Positions 49,536-59,396 are shown, counted from the first letter of the stretch. The stretch: 64,000 nt of DNA from Clostridia bacterium (GCA_017935905.1 JAGBGO010000027.1:1-64000); one strand, 5' to 3'. Numbers and translations: made by a program. Notes: generated by a model not told the origin, from the letters alone.

Positions 49536-50207
49536 TCACCCGACAAACAGTCCGATTAAAAGTCCCAAAAAGTTGTGACTGTAGAAGAATCCGCCTACGT
49601 AAGACGTTTGAATGGCGTTCATCAGCGTGCCGCCAATGCCTCCGGTGCCAAACAAAGACAGGCCCAACATCACCGTGCTGACAATCAGCACGCCCTGGCA
49701 AAGTCCGAAAGCGATACCGCCGATCGTATCCACCTGATGTAGCACCGGCATCTTTCGAATCCCTTTCCAAATAGACTTCACGGAAAGCAACACGATCCAC
49801 GTAATCACCGCCACAAGTAAAATAGACGTTGCTTTCACGACCAGGTCTGCAACGGTTTTGGCAGCTTTGCGCACACCCTGCTCCACCGCATCCTGTTTGT
49901 GGGATTCCGCTAAAATATCCACCACTTTGTCTTGCAGGAACCCCGGCAGTTCACTCTTTGCAAGCGCCTTTTCATAGCCCTCTTCCGAAGTGACCGCCTC
50001 CGAGACATACGTGTAAACCGTCTGCTCCGTAGAAGTGGCAAGAGGCGTGCGTGCCAGCACACCACCCACAACCGGCATCAGCAAATAGCCCAGCATCAGT
50101 GCAATCACCAAAGACAGGGCAGAAATCAAGGAAAGTACCAAGCCTCGCTTGGCACCCAGAAAAATACAAATACCAATCAGTGCAAGAATAATCAAATCGA
50201 CGATCAT
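49536..50207 (-). CDS. CvpA family membrane protein
   Basis: A 223-residue inner membrane protein with four hydrophobic segments. The CvpA pattern is clear: IVDLIILALIGICIFLGAKRGL at the start and DTIGGIAFGLCQGVLIV near residue 160. CvpA proteins are linked to colicin V export and purine genes in Proteobacteria, but the molecular role is unknown. The ATG at 50207 is favoured over GTG 50210 by its distance from GGAGG. It follows the DUF5711-like gene by 17 bases. Confidence 0.85.
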   Translation of the reverse strand: MIVDLIILALIGICIFLGAKRGLVLSLISALSLVIALMLGYLLMPVVGGVLARTPLATSTEQTVYTYVSEAVTSEEGYEKALAKSELPGFLQDKVVDILAESHKQDAVEQGVRKAAKTVADLVVKATSILLVAVITWIVLLSVKSIWKGIRKMPVLHQVDTIGGIAFGLCQGVLIVSTVMLGLSLFGTGGIGGTLMNAIQTSYVGGFFYSHNFLGLLIGLFVG

Positions 50208-50224
50208 CACAGGGCCTCCGGATC

Positions 50225-51463
50225 CTATCCTTCAAAAGACACTCGGTAAATACCGTCCTGACACGCCACCATTACGTTCCGGTCGTCCAGATACGACACT
50301 GTACGAATATCCGAAGAAAGTTCTTGTTTACCAATATAATTCCCGACAACGTTATACATATATACGTTGCGGTCTGTATATGCCACCACCGTGTTCCCCA
50401 GGGACAAAACTTTTTCGATTCGCCCCTCTACCTCTACGCGATGTTTTTCCTTGCCCGATTTATTATAATATATTAAGGAAGAAACCGTGCAGGAAGATTC
50501 CGTTACGTTCTCCTCACGGAAGGCAGCGACGCAATACCGTTCGTCTGCACAAACCGCATCCGCAAGCGCCAACCGCCCGCCGCCGGCAGACCACACTTCA
50601 AGATTCACGTCTTTGTCAGAAGAAGCCGTGCCAACTCTGCGCAACAATCGAAGCGATTGGGAATTCGCTGCAAAAAGCGTGTCCTTATTCAAATATTGCA
50701 AAATCGGGTAAACCTGCCCTTCCGTAACTGCCGTAGAGATGACTTCGCCGTCCCGTGTGCGCATAAATACCACGCTGCCGGTCATCTCGCCACCGGATTC
50801 ATAAACGCCGGAGAGCGCCAAAAAGTCCGGATACGCAGACTGGGCGCCGGCAATCATGTGGTACGTGCCAAACTTACGGGTAAAAACTTCATTCAGAATA
50901 CCGTCGTTGCAGGTTAAATAAGTCGCGGAGGTTTCAAAGTCGTTTTGCCGGCAAAGCACGATTAAAGAAGCGCCGGAATCCCCGGAAAAGGCGCCGATCA
51001 CCGGCACCGCAGAATCATAGCGGAAGCGCTGACCGTTTGCATCAAAAGCCCAAATGCATTTCCCCCCGTATTCAGAGATCAGCACGAAAGATTCGCCGCA
51101 GCGCATAAGCGGCTTTTCAATGGTGCAACGTACGTTCCACTTCCACACGCCGTCCCGATCCAAACCGGTTACGCCGTTCTCATCACAAAGAATAATGCAG
51201 TCTTGGACCGCGCCGATGACATAATCTCCCCTAGGTTCGTACTCAATTTGCGTCAGCACCGGCGTAACGGAAATATCCCGCTTAATGCCCATAGCGTCCA
51301 GTAATTTCTCATAAATGCCAAAACTGTATCCAAGAATCAAAATCAACACAAAAGCAAGAACACCCAAAACGGTATACGTAATACGTCTCCTGCGTCGCTG
51401 CTGTTGCTTCAATGCTTCAAATTTCTTACGGCTGATGACCTTTTTCTCTTTTGTATCGCTCAT
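50225..51463 (-). CDS. DUF5711-like single-TM protein with beta-propeller-like outer domain
   Basis: A 412-residue protein with a very basic cytoplasmic start (KKFEALKQQQRRRRRITYT), a TM helix near 30-50, and a 350-residue outer part. That part is made of repeating WD/PQQ-like blades (CIILCDENGVTGLDRDGVWKW, KCIWAFDANGQRF). This matches the DUF5711 family of Clostridia, which has no known function. It is cotranscribed with cvpA; the pairing of the two is common, and a role in cell envelope upkeep is only inference. Confidence 0.75.
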   Translation of the reverse strand: MSDTKEKKVISRKKFEALKQQQRRRRRITYTVLGVLAFVLILILGYSFGIYEKLLDAMGIKRDISVTPVLTQIEYEPRGDYVIGAVQDCIILCDENGVTGLDRDGVWKWNVRCTIEKPLMRCGESFVLISEYGGKCIWAFDANGQRFRYDSAVPVIGAFSGDSGASLIVLCRQNDFETSATYLTCNDGILNEVFTRKFGTYHMIAGAQSAYPDFLALSGVYESGGEMTGSVVFMRTRDGEVISTAVTEGQVYPILQYLNKDTLFAANSQSLRLLRRVGTASSDKDVNLEVWSAGGGRLALADAVCADERYCVAAFREENVTESSCTVSSLIYYNKSGKEKHRVEVEGRIEKVLSLGNTVVAYTDRNVYMYNVVGNYIGKQELSSDIRTVSYLDDRNVMVACQDGIYRVSFEG

Positions 51464-51505
51464 ATAAATCTGTAACCTTTCCGGTATAATGGTCCTTAAA
51501 GCTTA

Positions 51506-52564
51506 TTATACAATTTTTCGCCGTGTTTGTGCAAGGGTTAACAGGAACAAAATTCCCACAAAACCAAAAAGCGGATAAACAACCGAAATTACAGAATCAA
51601 AACCAATATAAGAAAGGGGAATACCAAGAATGGCAAACACGGAACCGTACAGCGTCTTTTTACCGAACAAGCTGCCCACCGCGCCCAAATTGCAAGCCGC
51701 ACAAAGGAGCATTGCGAAGGACAGTATGCAGGAAAAAATGCGACCTAACGCAGCACTCCATGCGTAGATTGCCGCAGGCAAGGGCAAATTCTGCGCAGCA
51801 AGTTCCGGCGGAAGAATCCCCAGACCGACAAAAATGCAAAGACCGCACGCCAAAAACATTCCGGCACCCAGCAGACTTCCCCGGCGAATGGCGTCTTCAT
51901 CCGCAGATAAATCGCCGGCTCTTCCCAAAACGCCCAGCAGGAATAGCACGTTGTAGCCGGTATAGAGGCCGCTTTTCAAGATCAGGGTGGCCATTTTAGG
52001 GATTGTAAAATGGTGCGTTGTGTGCGCGTTTGGCGTTATAAAGGCGGCAAAGATGGAAACCAAGGCAACGAAAAAGATTATGACGGGCGTGACGATTGCG
52101 CAAACCCGGGCAAATGCAGAGAAATTGCCTGTCAGCATCAGCATTGAAAAGGCTGCCACGATGCCACCGGTAAGAATGCCGAACAAAAGGGGAAAACGCC
52201 TGCAAACTGCAGGGAAAACGGGTTCCAGCACTTCCCGAATGCCGGATAGCATTGCCACGTACCCGATAAAGGCAAACATCAGGGTGGTAAGGGTAAAAAG
52301 TTTTTTCATTTTCCCCTTTGCCACGAATCCCGCCACTTGATCCACACGGGTAAATTTGCCGCGACATACAAGGGCAAGCACCCGCGCGGAAGCCAGCCCC
52401 AAAAGCAGACAAGAAGACACCCATCCAAAAGCCCCAACCGGACCTAGCGATGCAAAATAAACGAAAACCTCCCGGCCGCTGCCAAAACCCGCGCCCACCA
52501 ACGCCGACAAGAATAAACCGGCAATGATAAAAGTATTCTTGAATTTTGATTTTCGCAAAAACAT
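51506..52564 (-). CDS. YkvI-like membrane protein
   Basis: A 352-residue protein with ten TM helices and a LeuT/APC-like first helix, FIIAGLFLSALVGAGFGSGREVFVYFA, as in the YkvI family of putative transporters. The substrate is not known. The ATG at 52564 has no Shine-Dalgarno and is part of the closing stem of a 14-bp hairpin. A TTG two codons on is the only other start that keeps the first TM helix. An internal inverted repeat, CCATTTTA-N7-TAAAATGG, lies at 51991-52013. Confidence 0.75.
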   Translation of the reverse strand: MFLRKSKFKNTFIIAGLFLSALVGAGFGSGREVFVYFASLGPVGAFGWVSSCLLLGLASARVLALVCRGKFTRVDQVAGFVAKGKMKKLFTLTTLMFAFIGYVAMLSGIREVLEPVFPAVCRRFPLLFGILTGGIVAAFSMLMLTGNFSAFARVCAIVTPVIIFFVALVSIFAAFITPNAHTTHHFTIPKMATLILKSGLYTGYNVLFLLGVLGRAGDLSADEDAIRRGSLLGAGMFLACGLCIFVGLGILPPELAAQNLPLPAAIYAWSAALGRIFSCILSFAMLLCAACNLGAVGSLFGKKTLYGSVFAILGIPLSYIGFDSVISVVYPLFGFVGILFLLTLAQTRRKIV

Positions 52565-52596
52565 AGAGGGAACGCCTTTCCCGGCACTCCCTCTAT
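52563..52596 (-). terminator. 14-bp hairpin covering the YkvI-like start codon
   Basis: On the minus strand ATAGAGGGAGTGCC, loop GGGAAA, GGCGTTCCCTCTAT, then GTTTTTG. The last AT of the stem are the first bases of the ATG at 52564, and the T run is codons 2-3. As a terminator it would end the ABC operon; as a folded leader it would hide the start. Confidence 0.75.
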
Positions 52597-52622
52597 AAAT
52601 ATTCTTCCTATATATATCTTAT

Positions 52623-54056
52623 TCAAGCCAATTTCATAATCTTCATTAAAGAATCCAGACAACCTTGCACACCGTATTTCTCGGCAGAGGAAGTGAGATA
52701 ATACTGCGGACCGTATCCGCCAACGTATTTGCCGTTCACGTAGTAGTACATCGTGGTTTCATCCCGCTTGGCACAAACCACCGTATTCTTCGTGCCGTCC
52801 CGCAATTCATACTCGATTTCGCAAAGAATCTCCCCCGGAACTTCCGGTGCGCCGGACAATTCCAGTGTCTTGATTTCCAAGAAGTAAAGAGAAGTAAGCA
52901 AACGGGTAAAACCCTCTCCGGCTTCCGAAAGATTATCCGAAATACGGTGACCTTCGAAAATATACGTAGGCTTGTTGTCCTTATCAAATTCATACTGCAT
53001 CGTACGCGTTACACCGTTCATCGTAATACGCACGGCGGAAAGTTCCGTATACATAACCATATAGACGACTTTATCTGCGTACGTAAGCGGATCCAAATCC
53101 TTAAACGTAACCGAGCTTTCATTGATCAAGTATACGTCCCGGCCGTCGTCTACAGTAGCATAATATTGAGTGCCATCTTTCGTTTTGTTCCCGATATGAA
53201 GCGTAATGGTCTTCTCCGGAGATGTAAACGATACGCTGTAGGCAGACGGAGATAATCCGTAAGTGGCCAGATCTTCGCACTGAACCTCTGCAATATCTTT
53301 AATGCTGATCGCCAGCACTTTACTCAGCCAGGTTTCAATATTTTCGTTATTGCCTTTGCGCTGCAGCGGATAGGACATGGTCCAAACGCGTGAAGCGTCA
53401 ACTTCACCGCTGATCTTAGCAGACAACTCCAAAGTGCGCTGATTGTCTTTCCATACTGTAGCCCGCACAACTTGTCCCGGATCTGAAAAATCAAAAATGG
53501 TCTTTGAAATGAGTGCGCCCTTGTTCAGCAACACGCCGTTTTGAAAACCTTTTGCATATAAATAGATGGTTTCCGAACCTTCAAGCCAAATATAGTGAGC
53601 CGTAGACGCAGTATTCATTCCTCCGAAAATGGCGGTATATACCGTGCCGTCTTTCATCGTGATCGCTAACCTGGTCTGACCATCCAAACCAAAATCTGTC
53701 CGAACAGCGTCCGTCACAACGCCTTCATAAACAATCGCACCGTCATAGGCATACAATTTTGCAATCAAGGACTTGACGTTGGCTTCTACGATCGTAATTT
53801 CCGGATAGGTGGTGCACGTCCAACGGTCATTGTTCTTCTCCAAAACCAAATGATCCGTACCCACACATTCAATGCCTACAATTTGGCTTTGCGTCTCTTG
53901 ATCTGCACTAAACGGAAACACGTAGCCGCTGTTGTTTTCTTCAGGAGGCTGTGTAGCACCGGGATCGTCGCTTCCTACGTTCTTAACGAGCAAAAACGCC
54001 GCCACCGCCGCAACAATCAATACAATCGCAATAATCGCAGTCTTATATTGTTTCAT
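52623..54056 (-). CDS. DUF4340 domain protein of a Gld-type ABC operon
   Basis: A 477-residue protein with one N-terminal TM helix (KTAIIAIVLIVAAVAAFLLV) and an outer region made of two related beta-rich halves, as in DUF4340 (LEKNNDRWTCTTYPEITIVE; TDFGLDGQTRLAITMKDGTVY). These proteins sit beside GldG-like genes and may be accessory parts of the exporter; no substrate is known. It begins one base after the upstream stop. Confidence 0.8.
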   Translation of the reverse strand: MKQYKTAIIAIVLIVAAVAAFLLVKNVGSDDPGATQPPEENNSGYVFPFSADQETQSQIVGIECVGTDHLVLEKNNDRWTCTTYPEITIVEANVKSLIAKLYAYDGAIVYEGVVTDAVRTDFGLDGQTRLAITMKDGTVYTAIFGGMNTASTAHYIWLEGSETIYLYAKGFQNGVLLNKGALISKTIFDFSDPGQVVRATVWKDNQRTLELSAKISGEVDASRVWTMSYPLQRKGNNENIETWLSKVLAISIKDIAEVQCEDLATYGLSPSAYSVSFTSPEKTITLHIGNKTKDGTQYYATVDDGRDVYLINESSVTFKDLDPLTYADKVVYMVMYTELSAVRITMNGVTRTMQYEFDKDNKPTYIFEGHRISDNLSEAGEGFTRLLTSLYFLEIKTLELSGAPEVPGEILCEIEYELRDGTKNTVVCAKRDETTMYYYVNGKYVGGYGPQYYLTSSAEKYGVQGCLDSLMKIMKLA

Positions 54057-54057
54057 C

Positions 54058-55539
54058 TTACAGATGTCTCCTTCTCATCCATACTACAACACCGCCGCCG
54101 ATAATCAAAGCAGGGATCACCGCCATAGAAACAATTGCAAGCATATTGCTCTTGTTTTTGTCAATTACAATCGACGTATTGTCGTAAATCTTCGCTTCAA
54201 TCAAGTTGCCTTCATTGCTTCCGTAGTCGCTGACCATCCAGTGAACCGTGTAGCCGAAGGTGGTAATTGCATTGCGCAAACCGTATTGTTGGTAATATGC
54301 GTCCGAGAAGCCCAGTGTAGATCCGAATACGGCCGCATGGGTTACCATGCCACGGGTGCCGCTGTTCATAGCCGCTGCCGCAACCACCTGTACACCTTCT
54401 TGAACGTTCCCGTCAAAATCCGTACTCTTGGCAGTTTGCGCCGTTTGAATCAGCGGGTAATTCTCAATCATAGTAATCGCAGAATCCTGAGAATGTACTT
54501 TCACACTGCGCGTCGAAAACAACGAAATATCGTAAGGAACTGAAAATCCCGCAAGAGGTCCTTTTGAAACCGTGCTGCCAATAAAGGCGCTGGCTTTGTT
54601 TTCTTTATTGATTTTGTTGCGATCATCCGTTTCCTCTACTAAATCTAAGTTAATGGAAAGTCCGTACAGTTTGGTGAGAATCCGATTCATATTCTCAAAC
54701 TTCTCACCTCTTTGGTCATAGTCTGCACAGAAAATCATCTGACCGCCGTCTTGTTCCAGCCATTTCTCCACCATAGAAGCTTCCGAATTCGTCAAATCAT
54801 ACTTGGGACCCAAGAAAACAATAAGAGAAGCATCTTCCGGAATTGTTTCAATTTGAGTAAGATCCAGATCCCGAATATCGCAACCTAAAGACTCAATGCC
54901 GTTGAATACGTTCGTAAATTCAGCGCGGCTCTTTTCCTCATGACCGGTTGTACAATACACTACCGGGAATTCGTCCGAAGTTACAAATAAAATCGCAGAA
55001 GTTAACTTTTGCTCCACTTGAATTGCAGATTTGTACTTATAGAACAACTGGTACGTCTGGTAGACAAACATATCCGACGAGGCAATGCGCCGTGTCTTGT
55101 CGCCGCTCTTTACAATGTAGTCACCTTCAGAATAGGAAGCCGCATCCGTTTCCCCTACTAATTTACGAATCAATCCGGGATTGCTGTCCGGATCTTTGTA
55201 CGAAACCGTTACCCGGTCATACTCTGCATATTGGTCCAGCACGCGAATGACCTCTGCGCGGTCCGTATCCGACTCGCTTTTGGTGCGGTCGTACAACGCC
55301 ACGATTTCCACGTCTTGTTTGAGGGCTTTTAAATTCTTATCCGTAATATCTCCGATGGTATACAATTTTTCTTTGGTCATATCCAACGTAAGCTTCGTAG
55401 AGAATTGCTCCAAAATCAAGTTTGTCACTGCGAAAACAACCAATACCGCCGCAACTAAAATAATGGCGTTGGTGCCGTACCGAAAATCACGACGCAGACG
55501 AGCTGAAATGACCTTTTTTTCTTTCTTCTCCTTTTTCAT
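54058..55539 (-). CDS. GldG-like ABC transporter accessory protein
   Basis: A 493-residue protein with an N-terminal TM helix (about 24-45), a large outer domain of the GldG/ABC_transp_aux type (TLDMTKEKLYTIGDITDKNL near 55-75; LIVFLGPKYDLTNSEASMV near 235), and a C-terminal TM helix followed by RRRHL. In gliding Bacteroidetes GldG is part of an exporter; in Clostridia its cargo is unknown. It lies 16 bases after the permease gene. Confidence 0.85.
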   Translation of the reverse strand: MKKEKKEKKVISARLRRDFRYGTNAIILVAAVLVVFAVTNLILEQFSTKLTLDMTKEKLYTIGDITDKNLKALKQDVEIVALYDRTKSESDTDRAEVIRVLDQYAEYDRVTVSYKDPDSNPGLIRKLVGETDAASYSEGDYIVKSGDKTRRIASSDMFVYQTYQLFYKYKSAIQVEQKLTSAILFVTSDEFPVVYCTTGHEEKSRAEFTNVFNGIESLGCDIRDLDLTQIETIPEDASLIVFLGPKYDLTNSEASMVEKWLEQDGGQMIFCADYDQRGEKFENMNRILTKLYGLSINLDLVEETDDRNKINKENKASAFIGSTVSKGPLAGFSVPYDISLFSTRSVKVHSQDSAITMIENYPLIQTAQTAKSTDFDGNVQEGVQVVAAAAMNSGTRGMVTHAAVFGSTLGFSDAYYQQYGLRNAITTFGYTVHWMVSDYGSNEGNLIEAKIYDNTSIVIDKNKSNMLAIVSMAVIPALIIGGGVVVWMRRRHL

Positions 55540-55555
55540 CCCTTTGCACCTCCCA

Positions 55556-56263
55556 TCAATTCCAGCGTTTCCGCTCTACGTTCATCACCGTCAGAAATAC
55601 ACCGACAAAAGTAAACGACACGTAGTAGAACAAGGAGGCTAAATTGAAACCGCCCATAGCAAAATCCGAATACCGTTTAAGGGGGGATAACCACTGAAGC
55701 ACGGCACCGAAAGTACCACCCAGTGTTCCGCCAATCGACTGCATAAAGTAGAAGATCAGCAGTACCACAACGCCGGAAACTGCCGCAACCACTTGGTTCT
55801 CCGTAAAAGAGGACACGAACAAACTAATGGCCAAATAACAAGCACCCAGCAGAATAAAAGCCACGTAACCGCTGACGTTCTTTCCCGCAGGAATACCGCC
55901 GTCGATCAAAAACGTGAGGATGACCGGATAAATAAACGTAATCCCCACCATAATCAAGAAAAGGGTAAGTCCGGCGAAATATTTTCCCACCACAATCTTG
56001 CGCATGGGAATCGGTGCAGTACGAAGAAGCACTTCCGTTCCGTTCTTCTTCTCATCAGCCAGCAAACGCATGGTGATCAGCGGTGCGAAGAACGTCATAT
56101 ACGTAACCAAATTGGATAACACATCGGAAAAATAAATCGACCCGTAAATCAAGTTCCGCACCCAGAAGAACATGCCCACCAGTACCATAAAGAAACCGAT
56201 GATACAATACGCTACCGGAGAACGGAAATAAGAACTCATTTCTCTTTTATAAATCGTCCACAT
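55556..56263 (-). CDS. ABC-2 type permease (GldF-like)
   Basis: A 235-residue permease with six TM helices that begins MWTIYKREMSSYFRSPVAY, the usual start of this permease group, and carries the conserved LADEKKNGTEVLLRTAPIP loop. The ATG at 56263 is taken because the 19 residues available upstream do not fit the family and overlap the ATPase gene. It forms the membrane channel with the ATPase encoded just upstream. Confidence 0.88.
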   Translation of the reverse strand: MWTIYKREMSSYFRSPVAYCIIGFFMVLVGMFFWVRNLIYGSIYFSDVLSNLVTYMTFFAPLITMRLLADEKKNGTEVLLRTAPIPMRKIVVGKYFAGLTLFLIMVGITFIYPVILTFLIDGGIPAGKNVSGYVAFILLGACYLAISLFVSSFTENQVVAAVSGVVVLLIFYFMQSIGGTLGGTFGAVLQWLSPLKRYSDFAMGGFNLASLFYYVSFTFVGVFLTVMNVERKRWN

Positions 56264-56279
56264 ACTATCTTCCGTCCTT

Positions 56280-57230
56280 TCACTGATCCGCACTGTTCTT
56301 ATCTTTGTTGACGATGTCAATAAAGATTTCTTCCAATGTTCTGCCCATGGGACGCAGTTCCAAAATCGCCATAGAATTGTGGCTCAACTCGTTAAAGAGA
56401 GGTCTGCGCACGTCTACGTCGTGACCGGATTCCACCATAAATACGGAAGCATCTTTGTCCATGCGAATGAAATCCGTCTTGCGCACGCCGGGCGTTTGGC
56501 TGATCACTTTCTGTACAGAAGATTTGTCCCCCACAACGTGAATGGTGAACTTGCGCACCGTGCCTTCCGTTGCCGAGAAATCAGAAACGCTGCCGGAAGC
56601 GGCAATCTTACCGTGGTTGATCACCACAACGGAACTACACACTGCCGTTACTTCGGACAAAATATGGGTACTCAATATAATGGTGTGATCATGACGAAGG
56701 GCACTGATCAATTTTCGAATCTCAATAATTTGGCTTGGGTCTAAACCTACCGTAGGCTCGTCCAAAATCAAAATAGGCGGATTACCTACCAGTGCTTGCG
56801 CCACACCCACACGTTGTTTATAACCTTTAGACAAGTTGCGAACCAAACGCTTGCGAATATCACCGATCTTGACCATATATAAAATATCATCCAGTTGGGC
56901 TTTCCGTGCCCGGTGGGGTACGCTCTTTAAGTCGCAAATGAAATTCAAGTATTCCAATACAGTCATATCCTGATACAAAGGCGGAAGCTCCGGCAGATAA
57001 CCAATCTGTTTCTTCACCGCTTCCGGATTCTCCATAATTTCAAATCCGCCTACCTTTACAGAACCTTCTGTATAAGGAATATATCCCGTGAGAATATTCA
57101 TCGTAGTAGACTTGCCGGCACCATTCGGTCCCAAGAAGCCCAGGATTTCACCTTTCTTTACGTTAAACGAGACGTCGTTCAGCGCTTTAATCTGGCCGTA
57201 CCGTTTCGTCAGATTCGTAATTTCAATCAT
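56280..57230 (-). CDS. ABC transporter ATP-binding protein (GldA-like)
   Basis: A 316-residue ATPase with Walker A GPNGAGKST (34-42), a Q loop in GYLPELPP, the signature LSKGYKQRVGVAQAL, Walker B LILDEPTVGLDP and the switch His in ILSTHILSE. A C-terminal regulatory extension of about 90 residues follows. It is the first gene of the four-gene exporter operon. GGAGG precedes the ATG. No sharp promoter was seen in the 100 bases upstream. Confidence 0.93.
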   Translation of the reverse strand: MIEITNLTKRYGQIKALNDVSFNVKKGEILGFLGPNGAGKSTTMNILTGYIPYTEGSVKVGGFEIMENPEAVKKQIGYLPELPPLYQDMTVLEYLNFICDLKSVPHRARKAQLDDILYMVKIGDIRKRLVRNLSKGYKQRVGVAQALVGNPPILILDEPTVGLDPSQIIEIRKLISALRHDHTIILSTHILSEVTAVCSSVVVINHGKIAASGSVSDFSATEGTVRKFTIHVVGDKSSVQKVISQTPGVRKTDFIRMDKDASVFMVESGHDVDVRRPLFNELSHNSMAILELRPMGRTLEEIFIDIVNKDKNSADQ

Positions 57231-57334
57231 AGTAATACCTCCGAAGTATGAAAACGCATACGCAGCGTAGTGTATATTCTATAAACAAACCGTGGCTTTC
57301 TCGTGGGTGGTCTGTGAACAAACCGCAAACAAGC

Positions 57335-59233
57335 TCAGCAATACTCCTTCTTTTTGAACTGCTGATCCGGACAGTACGTCGGCACGTACTCTTTCAATTT
57401 CTCCACTACCAAGGCGTCATCCCCCGTATTTAACACGGCGCCAAGGTCTTGGAGCATCCGCTCAACCTGTGTCCACTCAAGAACAAAGGGTTGTGCCACC
57501 AAAATACCGTCGTGTTCCGTCTTTGTGGTTTCCTCTACGCTTTGAAGCAATTCTTCGTAGAGTTTCTCTCCGGGCCGCAAGCCCACGTATTTGATCTTAA
57601 TATCCACGTCCGGTGTATAACCGGATAAACGAATCATATTTCTCGCCAAATCGGCAATCTTGACCGGTGCACCCATATCCAAGATAAAGATTTCGCCACC
57701 TTTGGCCATAGCACCTGCCTGAATCACCAGACGGGAAGCTTCCGGAATGGTCATAAAGAACCGGGTCACTTCCGGGTGGGTTACCGTAATCGGTCCCATC
57801 TGCGCAATCTGCTTCTTAAACAAGGGGACCACACTTCCGTTGCTGCCCAGTACGTTTCCAAAGCGAACCGCTACGTATTTAGTCTTACTTTGGGTTGAAA
57901 AGGCTTGTACAATCATTTCTGCCATGCGCTTGGTGGTACCCATTACGTTGGTAGGATTCACGGCCTTGTCCGTAGAAATCAACACGAAATTCTTAACTTG
58001 ATGACAGTCGCACGCCCGCGCCACGTTGTAGGTGCCAAAAACGTTGTTCTTAACTGCCTCTCCCGGGCTGTCCTCCATCAAAGGCACGTGCTTATGGGCG
58101 GCCGCATGGAAAACAACGCCCGGCTTTTCTTTGCCGAAAATCTTCTCCACACGACCGTAGTCCCGAACGGAACCGATATACGTATCCACAGGGATCTCCG
58201 GGCCATACTCGCATTTCAGGTCATTTACCAAATCATAGACGTTGTTTTCATAAATATCAAACAGCACTAATTTCTTCGGGGAAAAGCGAAGAATCTGGCG
58301 ACAGATTTCAGATCCGATAGAGCCGCCGGCACCGGTCACCAGTACCGTCTCCCCTTTCAGATACGCACTGACTTTGTCAATATCCAAACAGTTCTCATTT
58401 CTCTGTAAAATGTCGTTAATATCTACGTCCCGCACCTGCTGGAAGGATACTTCGTCCGCAATAACCATATCGTAAAGTGCCGGAAGCGTCTTAATCTTAC
58501 AATTCGTAACTTTGCAGCGAAGAATCGCATCCCGCCTTGCTTCATTAGAAGCAGACGGCACTGCAAAAATAATGGTATCTACCTTTAATTTGTTTGCCGT
58601 GTTCTTAATCACGTTCTCATCAGAGGCGTAAATACGAATGTTATTGATCTTTCCACCCACTTTGGCGGGATCGTCATCAATAAAGCCTACGATTTCATAG
58701 CCTTTCTGCGGGTTACGCGATAAGTCGTTCATTAAAGAAATGCCCGCATTGCCGGCACCGTAAATTAAAATGCGCGTCTTGTCTGCACCGTAATGCCGAG
58801 CCTCTCTCAATTCACGGAACATCGCATACGTTCGCGGAAGTGCGCGGACACCAATGGTTCCCACCAACTCCATAGCAACCATAATCAGCAAAACACGAAC
58901 GGAAAAACGCCAATGCCATACGCCGCGGAAAATACCGTCCATTGCCAAAAAGATCAACGCTGCACCGAGATTCGCCACAACACATTTGAACATATCTTCA
59001 AAGCAAATGCGGCTCAGCATAATCGTATACATATCCAAAAGCACGAAACAGACCAAGTATATGCAAACACCCAGGATTAAAAACAGAACGTTCTGCGGCA
59101 AGAGAATCAATCCTTGCGCCTGCTTACCGTTTAGCAAGAACAGTCCCAGTACGTATCCTACCGTAAGTACAAGAATATCCGTTGCCAGTAAAAGAATTTT
59201 CTTTAATTTAGATTTTGAGAACAAACAACTCAT
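57335..59233 (-). CDS. Nucleoside-diphosphate-sugar dehydratase/epimerase, CapD/FlaA1/PglF type
   Basis: A 632-residue enzyme with four TM helices (about 10-110), a first nucleotide-binding segment (LIYGAGNAGISLMND near 155) and a second Rossmann domain with VLVTGAGGSIGSEICRQIL (near 290). The active site has STDKAVNPTNVMGTTKRMAE, where Met stands in place of the usual Tyr; this is typical of the long membrane 4,6-dehydratases that act on UDP-HexNAc. It would start synthesis of a modified amino sugar for a surface glycan, which fits the glycosyltransferases elsewhere in the window. Confidence 0.92.
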   Translation of the reverse strand: MSCLFSKSKLKKILLLATDILVLTVGYVLGLFLLNGKQAQGLILLPQNVLFLILGVCIYLVCFVLLDMYTIMLSRICFEDMFKCVVANLGAALIFLAMDGIFRGVWHWRFSVRVLLIMVAMELVGTIGVRALPRTYAMFRELREARHYGADKTRILIYGAGNAGISLMNDLSRNPQKGYEIVGFIDDDPAKVGGKINNIRIYASDENVIKNTANKLKVDTIIFAVPSASNEARRDAILRCKVTNCKIKTLPALYDMVIADEVSFQQVRDVDINDILQRNENCLDIDKVSAYLKGETVLVTGAGGSIGSEICRQILRFSPKKLVLFDIYENNVYDLVNDLKCEYGPEIPVDTYIGSVRDYGRVEKIFGKEKPGVVFHAAAHKHVPLMEDSPGEAVKNNVFGTYNVARACDCHQVKNFVLISTDKAVNPTNVMGTTKRMAEMIVQAFSTQSKTKYVAVRFGNVLGSNGSVVPLFKKQIAQMGPITVTHPEVTRFFMTIPEASRLVIQAGAMAKGGEIFILDMGAPVKIADLARNMIRLSGYTPDVDIKIKYVGLRPGEKLYEELLQSVEETTKTEHDGILVAQPFVLEWTQVERMLQDLGAVLNTGDDALVVEKLKEYVPTYCPDQQFKKKEYC

Positions 59234-59266
59234 CTCGCAATTCTATTTATCATTCCATACGGATAA

Positions 59267-59295
59267 ATTGTATCATATCCAAAGTTTGATGTCAA
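59267..59295 (-). promoter_or_regulatory. Promoter of the CapD-type gene
   Basis: On the minus strand TTGACA (59295-59290), 17 bases, TACAAT (59272-59267). The leader is about 27 bases and has only a weak ribosome site. Confidence 0.82.
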
Positions 59296-59333
59296 AATTT
59301 CTTAACATAATTGCAAAAGTTTTGATTTAGAAA

Positions 59334-59379
59334 TAAAAAACCCATTCCAAAATTTATTTTTCTAAAAATTGGAATGGGT
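59334..59379 (-). terminator. Terminator of the SH3b/C39-like gene
   Basis: On the minus strand ACCCATTCCAA, A/T-rich loop, TTGGAATGGGT and a run of T. It lies 17 bases after the stop at 59397. Confidence 0.9.
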
Positions 59380-59396
59380 GGATTCAATTCACTATC

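Noticed and set aside
52444-52662. Short frame overlapping the YkvI-like start in another phase
   Set aside because: It reads through the hairpin, and its product breaks the conserved first TM helix of the YkvI family.
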